Part shown: piece by piece, positions 11,799 through 24,400 of the stretch
How positions within the stretch are numbered: the stretch's first letter is position 1
How the letters are laid out: each line of letters starts with the position of its first letter
Assembly (NCBI RefSeq): GCF_947242115.1
Contig: NC_074716.1
Span: forward strand, 45,179,713 to 45,243,712
Origin: Biomphalaria glabrata
Taxonomy: Eukaryota > Mollusca > Gastropoda > Planorbidae
DNA length: 64,000 nucleotides
Direction of reading: 5' to 3'
Made by a program: the position numbers and the translations under genes
Notes under the pieces: model-generated
Databases searched by the model: none
Told to the model about the DNA's origin: nothing
What the model saw: the letters and a program-made list of their open reading frames with translations, nothing else

Positions 11799-12744
11799 TG
11801 ATTTTGTCAATATTGTAATGAAAAATATTAAATATAGCTCTCACAGAAGTTATTCAAGTGATTTCAAGTTTTTACAAGTTTCACTACATTATGCCAACAG
11901 CGTCTAGTTGTCTACCAGCAGTTTGGGGCTACGGTCAACGACTATAAACAACATCCATCCTAAATCTTCAGTAGCACTGCAGACGATCAAATTTCTTCCA
12001 ATCAGCCATAATTTTCTAGCATAGAAAACATATAAGAACTGTAAATTCAAATAATGGGCAATCAAACAAATGGAAAACATAAAGCTATTCAAGTCTTACG
12101 CGATCTAGTCAGATCGCTCTTCCGTTGTTGCCATATGGCTTTCAACTACGTGTACCAACACTTAAGACTAAGACTAAAATAATATATATAGTGAGTCTAG
12201 TTTAAAGAAGGACAATGGAAGTGGTAACTATAATCAGGGATTCTTCCAAGTTCTCCAAAATCTACGTGTAAAAAGGTTACAGTTTTTAACTACTATAACA
12301 GAAGAATTGAAACTAGAATTGAATTATACATTTACTTTTTTCTTTCATTAAAATACCTTTGCATGATTACAGAGGGAAAAAATATTTTACGACAAAAATT
12401 ATATAACAATCGTTTTCAATATGCAGTAATATATTTAAATTATTGAAAACAAAACACAAGAGATAATGCTTTTGTAAAGACATAACCAACTGATTTGACA
12501 ACTAATGGAATAGCTTTGCATATGCTTTTAATAAATACTATAATACTACATATGTACACAATTGTATTTTTAAACATCTGGCCTAAATCATGAGTGTATT
12601 CACATAGTTTAATTTTGTACACAACAGAATCAGGAGACATTTACATTAGATTGTTTGGTGATATCTAAAACATCCATTAAATAAACAAGAAACCGGTGCC
12701 AAGCAAATGTTTAACATATTACCAAGCCTTTAGCATATACGTAC

Positions 12745-13170
12745 ACATCTCAAACGAAGAGATTAGAAACAGTATCACAACGGCAATCGGAACCCAGGAT
12801 GACCTGCTAGCCACTGTGTCAAACACAAACTAAAACTTTATAGCAATATCACAAGGTCGTCAGGGCTCGTATAGACCTTCTTTCAGGGAACAGTACCAGG
12901 AAAAAGAAGAAGTTGGAAAAAGCGATGGGAAGACAACATAAAAGATGGATGGGTCTGTCATTGAAAAAGATTCTATCCAAGGCAAAAACAGGTTGAAACC
13001 TCTCAGCCACACATCTCCCACCCCGTGTGAACAAGCACACACTGGGTAGGTGAAGAAAAAACTAACAATTATTCAAATGATACATGCTGCAATAGAGAAA
13101 GATGGTCGACAGATCATGTGTGGTGCCCCAACGATTCATCAGACTAAGGAATAGGTGAAATAGGTACCAA
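12745..13170 (+). mobile_element. truncated LINE 3' end (family L-A)
   Basis: Fragments ISNEEIRNSITTAIGTQDDLLA, FLSGNSTRKKK, RWEDNIKDGWVCH and CGAPTIHQTKE follow the family order, with stops and small indels. A roughly 90-base stretch (12980-13075) interrupts the match. Confidence 0.65.
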
Positions 13171-13741
13171 GATATCCATGTATAAATTTCAATTCTATTC
13201 CAACCCCCCTTTTAAATTTTATCTTTCAGACGAATCGTAATGTATTCAACATTACATGTAGACCATGTGTGAGTGTAACGAAACTCTCCAAGCCATTGAT
13301 ACTTAGTCAATATTTCATAATGTGTAACATTGATAGTTCTCAGAATTCGTGCACTGTAATCATATTATGTATATAGCGTAACACTGTTTGTGTACAGTAT
13401 AGATACGTTTTAATATTCGAGGGTATTCTTGTTGCAAAAGTTTAAAGAGCCTTTGGTCATTGGTTCTTTGTCATTTATTAGTCAATTGTTATTTGGGTTG
13501 TAACTTATTAGAAAACATGTTGATCTCAATACAGAAGTATTGCTGCTTCAATCACTTGTGGTCAACTGGGTTGATGTAATCTGTCGAAAGAACAAACAAA
13601 AAATTCGATTAAACAACTTAGTTTAATATTTGAGAACATTGTATGACTATAAACTGGATATGTGAAATATACATCAAGACCTCTATTAATGCCTTAATTG
13701 TATTATTTATTAGTACATCCTAATCATGTGCATTCAACATG

Positions 13742-13945
13742 GATATTTTGTTTTACGCTTTTAAATCGCGCAACTTTAATGCTTATAGCATCGCTCAGTG
13801 CGCTATGGTTCAATCTCTTTTGTGGACCATTGGGGGGAGAGGGTATCTGGGAGAAGGTTTTCAGTGCTGCCTTTAGGCGCTCAGTAAACACAACTCTGCT
13901 CGAGTCCGGGTGTCGAACTCGTTCCTCTGGATAGGTAGCCATTTT
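13742..13945 (-). mobile_element. SINE-2, reverse copy
   Basis: The reverse complement matches the SINE at 49600-49845: GAGTTCGACACCCGGACTCG (B box), AGTTGTGTTTACTGAGCGCC, TAAAGGCAGCACTGAAAACC, GAGATTGAACCATAGCGCAC and TATAAGCATTAAAGTTGCGC. The A-box end is missing here. Confidence 0.8.
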
Positions 13946-14504
13946 GTTGGAGGGGTGTTTATTGAGACTATTACTTTTGTTTAAAATGAAACTTTTAAAA
14001 AATTGGATTAGGTTGATGAGTTTTTATGAGTGTATTTGTGTCCGGTTCAATGTTTGTAAGTAGGAAACCGCAAATTTGAACGAGCCCATATTTCTTGTTG
14101 GTTTGTTTTATTTGTGATGAGGATTTTAAGGCAATGAATACATGTTGTATCAGGCTGACGTGAAAGCAGTCAACAACTTCTATACAATGATACACACTGC
14201 AGGATATACAATTGAAATCTGTTTGTGTAACCAGAATTTGTGGTAACTTTGTTCAGACATTGGTTTCAGTTTCTCGTTTCTGGATATTTCAATAAACTGT
14301 TTCTGTATTATTATGGGAATTGAGTATGTTCACACACTAAAGGTATCATGTCTTTGGTTTAGGTTGTCATAGAACTTAAAATAGTCCGTATTAGACATAT
14401 TAAACAGTATTGATTGGCGAGTTGATTATTATTCAAATTATACGTAAGTTCGTCTTGCGGATCCTGCGGGTCCTCGTACCACAGTTTGAGAACCATTAAG
14501 CGAA

Positions 14505-14890
14505 GACTAAGTCTAAGACGTTTTTATTGATCCTTATGGAAATTGATTGTGATTTCAAGTACTCTTTTCTCACATACAAACAACACAACAACAACACAAG
14601 CCATATCGTATGTGAGTATAAGTCGACAACCAAAGGCGATCTTTTTTGGGCAAGTTTACAGGAAGGCGTAAAAAAGTTGCCCTACAGTAAGTAATATAAA
14701 GATCAATCCAGGCGCCATTTCGCCCTCATTTGCATAGAGGAAAGCATCTGGATCAGGATGGCTTCTAAAAGAGTTAGAGAGAGCTCTCACGAAGGCTGCG
14801 GAAAAGAAAACCCCTTGCCAAAACTTAAATAAACTCCAGGCAGATAATGACTTTGCATGCAGGTCTGAGTAATCTGGTAAACCATTCATC
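14505..14890 (-). mobile_element. LINE-like 3' end with (TTAGTC) tail
   Basis: On the minus strand a frame runs to about 14656, followed by a 3' end reading GTGAGAAAAGAGTACTTGAA, TTTCCATAAGGATCAATAAA and a TTAGACTTAGTC tail. The same 3' end occurs in plus orientation at 30890-30965 after unrelated upstream sequence. Family not recognised. Confidence 0.45.
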
Positions 14891-15017
14891 CTTAATCTTC
14901 TGAGTTTAAGTCATTGTTAGCTCCACACCTAGCATACATTTTGTTTTTTAAAATATGCATAATTATTTACATCCTGTTAGGTGGTCTATGTTGCATTATC
15001 TCTTGATTATTATCAGG

Positions 15018-15254
15018 CAGTGTTTTCCAAACTTTTTCCTTAGCGAAACACTTCGCAAATTTCGGAGTACTAGCGGAATACTTTGATTTTTTTTTAGAGA
15101 GATCAGTTCACCTGTTGGCCTACTAGATCTAGATTTAGTTCCCCTGGTGGATTACTAGATCTAGATTTAGTTCAATATTCCAGTAGTTCAAGGAACACCT
15201 ATTTAGGCCTCGAGGAGCACTGGGGTTCCGAGGAACACAGTTTGAGAAACACTG
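15018..15254. repeat. hAT-like MITE next to gene A tail exon
   Basis: Ends CAGTGTTTTCCAAACT and AGTTTGAGAAACACTG are inverted repeats. The flanking 8-mers TTATCAGG and TTATAAGA agree at six of eight positions, as expected for an old hAT insertion. Its right end lies 39 bases past the donor of gene A's tail exon. Confidence 0.65.
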
Positions 15255-15293
15255 TTATAAGACATTCCACAACCTCTCGGACTTCTGACTTAC

Positions 15294-15470
15294 CTTCAAT
15301 GGTGCTGTAAATGGACTCGTTCGCAGAGCTGTAAGAATTGTGACTGGAAGCCAGCGCGGTAGAATTGGTCCTTATACTTTCTCCAAAAGAATCCCTGCTG
15401 TAATCAGACAGAGGTGCGTAATCAGGAACAGGTTCCGGGAAAGACGCGTATCTCAGAACATCTCTTTCGA
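15294..15470 (-). CDS. gene A tail exon with tyrosine motifs
   Basis: The 177-base phase 1-1 exon has acceptor TTGTTTTCAG and donor GAAG|GTAAGT. It encodes a cytoplasmic segment rich in serine and tyrosine: VLRYASF, PDYAPLSDYS, and near the end ESIYSTIEG. S-I-Y-S-T-I fits the ITIM consensus (S/I/V/L-x-Y-x-x-I/V/L), and Y-A-P-L is a second YxxL. Gene B's tail exon has the same length and the same closing Y-x-T-(L/I)-E-G. If the donor were skipped, the frame would run on about 31 residues to a stop, so an alternative end is possible. Confidence 0.8.
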
Positions 15471-18400
15471 CTGAAAACAATAAGAAATGAAAACAAATGA
15501 AATATCAGAATGACCTTAAGTTTGACCTCATTTTCTGCATTCCTGCCTGAGGTTTAACCTAGGATGTGACGTACTAGGTTGCTAGAGACACGTATGAAAC
15601 AAAAGATTTGTAGAGTTGCACCTAACACCCTGTAAGGCAGTTCTGAACAACTGAAGTAAACAGCACACTTTTTTTTCCTTGGCACAGCCTGCAAAAGAGC
15701 TCACAGCTCAGCAGCAATAAAGCTGGCTAGAAGAAGAAGTGGAGTTGCCGAGATTTGGAGTTAATACCTAGTTTTGGGTTATTTGAAAGGGAAGTAAATC
15801 TGTTAGCTTATTAGTTTGATTTAATATTTATGTATCTCTAGGCATCAAGCATTACCTATAGTTTATATGTCTCTCTGCATCGACACCAGTCAACACAAAT
15901 AGGGCCTGCGATTTAAGTTAGTCTGGTTTGTTGCCTTTGCAGACAGCATAGATAATCATTTTCTTTTTTTTTTAAGTATTATGGGATTCGGGTATAAAGC
16001 AAATTTCGTTCATGAAGTTAAGTCACTAAATTGCCACATGATAAATGCATAAGGAGAACAGAGAAATTGCAATGATGTCTATAAATGATAATCTTCTAGA
16101 GAATCTAGAGTTCTTCTATTCGCAAAATTTAATTTTTTAACCTAAACCGCCCATGCCATTTGAATGATTGACATAAGATGCTAATGCACGTCATTTCATT
16201 CCAACTGATGCATCCCATAACGATGAATTTAAATTGTAGAGCTCCTACTAAATTTAAATAACTTAAGACAGGCTTAAGACAAGAACTATTGATTTACAGC
16301 CTGTCAACATTATATCATAAGACAGTACAATAGTAGGCCTACAAGGTATAGAACATTAAAAAAAAAATAATCTCATCTCACCTTCACCTTTGGGATGAAC
16401 TATGACCTTAACTTCCTTATCACCCAATGTGAAAGACACCGTCTGTGTAGCGGGCCGCCTCGTTGTCACAATTCTGCGTCGCCTCCATCTTATAAACACC
16501 AGAATGGCAATGACCAGGATGAGCCCTGCGCCCCCGAGGCCTATGCCAAGACTCAACGTCAAAATGTTCCTATTGCTCGCATCACATGTTTGTTCTAGTA
16601 GAGAGAGGCATCAATACAAAATAAAGAGGTAATTATCAAAGAAGTAGATCACTCAAACAGTGCCTGATTAATAACAAAACATGGTCTCCTAAAGCTTTTC
16701 TGTGAAGCCATGGAAATAAAAACTAATTTTAGAATAAATAATTCACATTAATATCCACATTGTTTCGGCTGCTTATTTTTAATTTTTGTTATAAATTCAT
16801 GGTGGTAGAAAAAAAAAATGTACTAGAATTCTTAATTAATCGTACTATATTTAAAACTCCTTCTGCCGAGGAAGACATTGGATGCACCCAGTCTCTGGTT
16901 TTAAGTTTTGTCATGAGACGGGCCCGAATTCTGGAGTGGCAGAGTTTGCCACAGTTCGTGCATGCGTGTGAATTGGTTTTAAGGCTAGCTTTCTTTCTCT
17001 TGACTAAGGCATTTTTTTTTTTTGCTCTCTGCTAGGTTCATACCAGCTCGAACAGTCTGTCTCCATGCTGTCCGGTCTTGAGCACAAACTTTCGTTGATG
17101 CCTGTGGGTCTTGCTTGCAGACATCTCTGTAGGTTACTCTTAGGCTCCCTTGAGTCTGACTCCCTCCACAAGCTTAGCATATAGGATGTCATTTTGTCAT
17201 ACAAAGCTCCTTAAACATATTAGTATGGTCCCAAAGCCCCGGGCATTTTCTTTTCTCTGCCAATGAAGAGCTACTCGGGGAAATTCCCCTAACCAACACT
17301 TAAGGTTTAGATTTGAGTTCCAACTAAATACTAGTCAAACTTAGTGTGATTTTTCCTTATGTTATTAGAGTAGAAAATGTCAAATAAGATTTCCCATATA
17401 ACCATAAAAACATCTACGTATTGTGTACACGTTATTATAATCGTTTGTGTCTCTTCCAGCATGGGGGCAGTAGAAAGATATGGTCTAAATGTAATTCTAT
17501 ATTGACTAGAGGCGTAGTGGCTGAGCTGTAAAGCGTTTGGCTTCCGAACCGAGGGTTCGAATCCTGGTGAAGACTGGGATTTTAAATTACGGTATCTTTG
17601 TGCGCTTCTGATTCCAGCCACCTCCAATGGGTACCTGACATTAGTTGGAGAAAAGTAAAGGCGGTTGTTCGTTGTGCTGGCCACATGACAACATCGTTAA
17701 CTGTTGGTCACAGAAACAAATGACCTTTATATTGTTACGAATCTCACTATCTACAAAATATTAACACGAAAAGCATTTTAAAAACTTTTTTTCCCATATG
17801 TAATCGGGTACCACTTTAAAAAAAAAAGGTTGCCACTAGATCGTCAACCTCTCTAGTACTATACAAACGCCTCAAAGACTTATCCAAAAATCTCATAAGG
17901 ACAACCACCAATCTTATAAACTGTATAACCCGATTTTTTTTTTAATTACCATTAGAAATCTTAATATGCAATTGGTTTTTAATTTGAGTTTGTTTTTCTT
18001 TTCTTGTTATTGTAAATAATCAGAAAAGTTGTTTAAATAAAATTTAAAGTGATACATATCGACTGTTTAATTAAATGCAACATTATAACAATTGCTAATG
18101 CTGTAACGCTCCTATAGTTTAAAAGGAAATTGTCCTCCCACGACGCCTTTCCTGAAAAACGTGGTACGTATAATGCCAATAAAGAACCAAGGTCCTAAAC
18201 TCCTCTAAAACCAACCTGAAACTGTTAAGGTCGTGGTATTTTTGGAAAGTTCTATCCCTGTCTGCGTGTTGATGACGACACAGTACAAGGTGAAGGTTCC
18301 AACAGACGGCGGGACAAACTGGTGAGTTACTAGATATCGTGAATCTCTCTCGCTGGATGCGACAGTTTTCTTAAGTTCGTCGTTGATGTAGATGTGGGCG

Positions 18401-21400
18401 GTGGTGCCTGGAAAGACTTGGTTCACGTCCACGACGCAGAGTATTTGAGTGGGTGAGCATTGGTTCACAGTAGTCGTGGAAGGGGAGTCGAACTGAGCGC
18501 GAGCTGTACCACCTGGAACAACAACAATTTTCAAACAGTTTTCAATTTACAAAAACAAAACACGTTTTGCAATAACAAAAAAAAAAAAAAAAAGCAAAAT
18601 AAACAAAACCCCACAAAAACACACACACACAGAAAAGCTTATCTTAGGAAAAGAACTCCGCCCTTTAAATTATATCTCTCAATAACGTAAAGTTATTTCC
18701 CTTATTTCATATCTCAAACAACATAATAAATTACCAATAATTTATTGAATAATTTGGTTAATTTTTAAAATTGATTCATGTTTTGACTGGTATAATAAAT
18801 AAGTGTTTAAGATCTCAAGCTGATACGACAGTGAGAGAAATAACGTGTTCAGTTACTTTAGGGGGAAAGAACCACTGTATCTGTGAAGACCGAAGGATTA
18901 CATTTTCTTGCTGGTATCAAACAAAATAATTTATTTCCAGTAATTAATTGACTAACAGTTTTTTTTTCTTTTTGATTTATGTCTTGTCTATGTCATTGAA
19001 TAATTGTACATAGTTTCAACTTGATCCGAGAATGGGTGTTGGAGAAATAACATTTACACATTTAAAAAAAACAAAAAAAAACACCTTTTTTGGAACAAAA
19101 AAAAAAATTCCCTTTTAATTGAAAACGTTTGCCAGATTCTATATGAAAGCAAACAGCAATGCATTATAATTTGCAAAGCTAAATTACAACGTCATATATG
19201 AAAACCAGATATGGGATTACAGATTATTACTTTATATGTTCAGAGCTTTGGGTGCGTTATTAATGCGTTGCAAACTACAGCAATCAGTGCGTCACAAATA
19301 AATAGTGTAAAGTGTTCTTATAGCCACAAACGCATCCCCCAGAACTAACCAAGACTAAATCGAGACAATGAATTGAGCATCTCGTTAAAGTAGTTAGATG
19401 GTGTGGATGCAGCAATTAGTTTTGTTTTTACTATTACTTTAATGGTTTTTTAAAACTTAATAGTAAAAACAAACGTAAGTTTTAAACATTCATTTAATTG
19501 GGCATTCGTTACCTTTTAGCTGGAAGAACCATTACTTATAGCTACAATTAATCTTCTAGTCAAACCTCGGGACACTATCAGCAGTGTTAAGTAAAGTCAC
19601 TATAAGTTAAGTTAATGATCCTTGCCCAAGTCTACAACCTCAGTGTACTTTGGGCAGGCCCTTAGGCACAGACAGAACAAGGAAACCACCTAAGGCCTTA
19701 CAAAGGAAACAAAACATTGTTTTTAGAGAAAAAAATAGCTAAACTTGTGCCCAATGTTGTTCTTCGAGTCACTAAGCTTTTAATAAATTGCGTAATTTTA
19801 GTTTTTCGGTGCTTATATTTTTTCAATTCGGAGCAACACAATTCACTCCACCTAGGGCTTCCAGTAATCTAAGGCCGGTCATAACTTTGGGGCTCATATA
19901 TATAGGACCAATACTTAACTTCTGAATTTTTAAATATCATAGGTGATTTAGTACATACCAAAGGCTTGAAGAGTTGACAAAAAACAGATGACACTTACCG
20001 TAAGCCCTGACCGTGAGTGTGCTTTGGGCTGAGATTGTAGGAAACTTGACATTTTGAACATTGCAAGTGATATCAAAGGCTCCAGGGGACGATGGCCTGA
20101 AAGTGAAAGTAGAAGACACGTAGAACGAGTCGATCTCCTGGAAGTTCCAGTTGAGAGAGTCTCCTCCTGGAGTGACCATAAAATGAAAGATGACCCCTGG
20201 TACTACTTGACCCACGGAAACGTTGCAGACAAACTGTACGGATGTGGTGTTCGAAAACTGGACATCCAGGCTGGTCAGAGGAGTCAGGTTGACTCGACTT
20301 GGGCCAACTGAAAATAAGTACGCCTACGTTACATTGATATTGTAGAGTCGTTATTAAAATCACTAAGAATATAGAATAAGATATTTAAACATGTACATTA
20401 GTTACTTCCCATTGCCCCAGCCTTGTATAAGTCACTTGCTTTTGACTTGTATACAAACATACGTGAATTACTCTTAACGGAAGTTTTTTTTTGTCCGGGT
20501 CTTTTGGAAGAGAAGAATTGAGTGTCCCCCCCCCTCCAAGTTCTAAATTATATGAGGATGTATGTGCTTATGATACGTCAATAACACGTTTATTATCAGG
20601 ACCGGATTTATACTTGATAAGGCCCTTTGCTTATTTAGAAATGGGGTCCTTTGTAATAAATCAAAGGTGATTTTTTGTTTGACCTTTCTTCAAAGTAATT
20701 GAAAATATGACAGGCACCATTTCCGGAGCCCCTAAACAAGCTAAGTTGTTTATAGTTCAATCAAGCACTGTTAATAGCATGTGATGTGTCCAATGGTGTA
20801 GATATCCTTTCAATTTGGCTTATCAAATCTATGTATTTTAAATAAAGATTACTTAATAAAAAACTTCTTTTTTGTTTATCTTGTAGACACTAATTTGAAA
20901 TGGGAAATACAGAAAATGTATAAGAAAGCGTTGGTTAATACAGAGAAAGAGACAGACAGAAGATAAAGAGAAGGAGAAAGACAGAGAAAAGAGAGAGAAA
21001 GAGAGAGAGAAGAGAGAGAGAAGAGAGAGAAGAGAAAAAGAGACAGAGAGCAGAGAGAGAAGAGAAAGAGACAGAGAGCAGAGAGAGAAGAGAAAGAGAC
21101 AGAGAGAAGAGAGAGAAGAGAAAGAGACAGAGAGAAGAGAGAGAAGAGAAAGAGACAGAGAGAAGCGAAAGAGAGACAGAGAAGAGAGAGAAGAGAAAGA
21201 GAGACAGAGAGAAGAGAGAGAAGAGAAAGAGAGAAGAGAGAGAAGAGAAAGAGAGACAGAGAGAAGAGAAAGAAGAGAAAGAGAGACAGAGAAGAGAGAG
21301 AAAGAGAATAAGAAGAGAGAGACCGACAGAAGAGAGGGAAAGAGAGAGGGAAAAATGAGAATAGAAAGCGAGACAGAAGAGAAAGAGAAGGAGAGAGAGA

Positions 21401-24400
21401 AAAAAAGAAAGAGAAGTAAAAGAGAGAGAGTTTGTGAGAAGAGAGAGAAAGAGAGAGGAGAAAGAAGAGATAAGGAATAGAGATATAGAAGAGTAAGAAA
21501 AGATACAGAGATTCACCTTAAATCAGAATACTCACAAGCAAACTTTGGTTCATAAACTATTGGAATCTTTTGTTGCAGCACTGCCGACTTCGAGCTACAG
21601 TAATATCTCGGATGTAATTCTATAGTGAAAAAAATACAAATAAAATCAGGAGATGCGGATTGAACAATGAAGGAGATTACATAAAAGATCAGTGGCGTAG
21701 CTAGAAATTCGCAATCATTTGAGGGCCCGGTGGGCTTGACCTCTTTAGGAGCCCCCTGCATTTTGACATTTGACATCAAGACATGAGAAAATGACGTAAT
21801 TTTTAATATTTAATGTAAAAAAAATTTCCAAAAACTCACTCAAAAGGGGGCCCTGGAGGATTTCCTAATTCTCCCCCTATATCCCCCACCTTAGCTAGGC
21901 AACTGCAAAAGATATATTTAATACATTAGGAAATATAAATGTTATCCAGCTGCTCTCTAATAGGTTTCACGATTATGTCTTCAGAAAACCTTATTTTGTC
22001 GCAAATTGCAGTAATGATGGAACTAATAATGTCGCTTCTAACCATATGAACCTAGATCTAAATATAACCTCACTTTATTTTTATTGCTTTGCCATTTCGG
22101 CAGTTGTTGCTTTTGTTAAAATCTTTTCGCATAGGCCTACTTAAATAAGCATGTAAGATTGATTTTTTTTTGATTTTTTTTTTAATGAAGTAAAAAATAT
22201 TTGCCTATTACTGGAATGTAAAATATTGTAAAAGATCTGTATCATTACCGGAAGAGTTGAATTTGATGACCAACTGGCTCAGCGCGCTACTTTCAAATGT
22301 GGTTTCAACTTTTGCAGCATTTATCGAAGACCAGTAAACGCTCCCTGGTGGCGTGCCAACTGTAGATAATGTACAACTACAAGTGGGCGTTGTTCCAGAC
22401 TTAATGTAGTCATCAGGGCAATCATTGCCCTTTACCGCCTCTGGGTATGCTGGGATAGAAGTAGAAATATAAACATGAGGGACTAAATAATTAGCCCACT
22501 TGTTAGCAATCTTATCTTATCTTATATAATACAGACGTTACTGCAGAAAAGGAAGATGATTACGTCCTACGCGTCATGCATTCAGTCATGCATATTAACC
22601 AATGACTTAAATTCTGCCAAGTCACTGGTTTTCCTGGCTAGCTCAGGCAACCCATTCCATGCTCTAATAGCACTAGGGAAGAAGGAGTATTTGTACAAAT
22701 TTGTCCTAGCATATGGGACGAGGAATGTGCCTTTATCTTTGTGTCTTTCTGAGTATTTTATTAGATTTTGTTTTTGTATTTGAAGATTATGGTTCAGTGT
22801 TTTATGTATAAGTGCTACTTTACTTTTGCGTCTTCTGTCCTGAAGGTTTTCTAAATTTAGTGAATTTACGAAAGGTGTTACTGTAGTCAAATGTGAATAT
22901 GATGAATCTCACTGCTCTATTTTGTGTCTGTTCCAGTTTCTTAATGTTTTCTTGAATTGAGGGGTCCCAAACAGAGGATGCATATTCTATTATTGGCCTA
23001 ACCAAGGTTAAATAACATGTTAGTTTTATGTTCTTATTTGATTTATAGAAATTTCTTTTAATAAACCCTAATGCTTTGTTTGTTGTTTTTTTTTAGTTTC
23101 ATCAATATGTGGATTCCATGACAGTTTTTTTTTATTATAACACCTAGGTATTTTGCGTTTTTAATTTGTGTTTCTGGTTTACCATGAATAAGATAAGTGG
23201 AATTTGTAATAGACCCACTAAAACAACACGTGCTTCAATAAACACAATGATTTTATTAGTCTCTATTTCTGTTCTTTACTCCAGCCACTTGTTCTCTAAA
23301 CTGACCTCCTTTTACACACAGTCCTGACACACTGCTGTTCACTCAACCATGTACACTCAAGGTCAACTGGTCATTTCATACACAGGCTTTCTGTCTCACT
23401 ATAAACAAATGAGTAAACTGAATACATGTTTAACACAACAGAATGTTCAATTGATAATATTATCAATAGTAACAATATAAATTATAAAATGTGTAGTAAA
23501 AAAACAAGAGTCTAGGTTTACAAATAGACATTAATTTATCGAAATTGCATAATAATAAAAAGATATGCATGTATCTAATTATCTGCGTCAGGGTAACGTA
23601 CTGGTGGCCGAACTTGCCTACCATATCGAGTTATTACTGGCGGCGGATTGGTAGTGTTAGTCTGTTCCTGTTGCACATTTGTATCTCTAACGTTCTCTGG
23701 CTGTGTGGTTTGACCATTAATGACTGTCTCTGGGGTGTCCATTTAAAAAATATCATGCATGACCCTTGATTTTGTACATGTGTCTCTTAACATTCTTCTA
23801 TTTCTTCGGTATGTTATCCCATTCGGTGTTTTTACCCAGTAGGATCTTGGGGTCTCCGATTCTGAGATGACCACTGCTGGTTCCCATAAATCGCCAGGCT
23901 TCTTTTGCATCCACACTTTGCTCCCAGGCTGAATGTGTGGTCGCTCTGTGCGTCTCGATGTTTTGTTATAATATTTTGCTTGATTACTTTTTCTTGTTTT
24001 CAAGCATTTTCTTTTTTGTCTGAGATTTGAGGTCTGATATAGGCCTCCCTTGTCGGAAGATTAGTCCTCAGACGGCGGCCGATGAGCAGCCGTGCAGGTG
24101 AAGGTCCATCAGGGCATGGAGCATTTCGAAATTGCAAGAGGCCATATATGGGTCTTGACCCGACGTTCTAGCTTTATTTAGAAGCTGTTTCACTGTTTGT
24201 ATGGCCCGTTCTGCCATACCATTAGATTTTGGAAATCTGGGGCTAAACGTAATGTGCTTAAATCTCCAGCTTTTAGAAAATTTCAGAAATTCTTCACAAG
24301 CAAATTCGAACTTATTAAGAATGCAGTGAAGTGTATGGAAGGACTTACCTATCTCACATTCATTACATTCATTATCCGTCCATTGGAAAGTGTTATAGAC

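Noticed and set aside
11904-12092. Candidate 3' terminal exon of gene A
   Set aside because: A possible acceptor leads to a stop within a few codons, but there is no paralogous match in gene B to support it.
20935-21516. 193-codon serine/leucine-rich frame
   Set aside because: Pure artefact of the polypyrimidine strand of a GA-rich tract.
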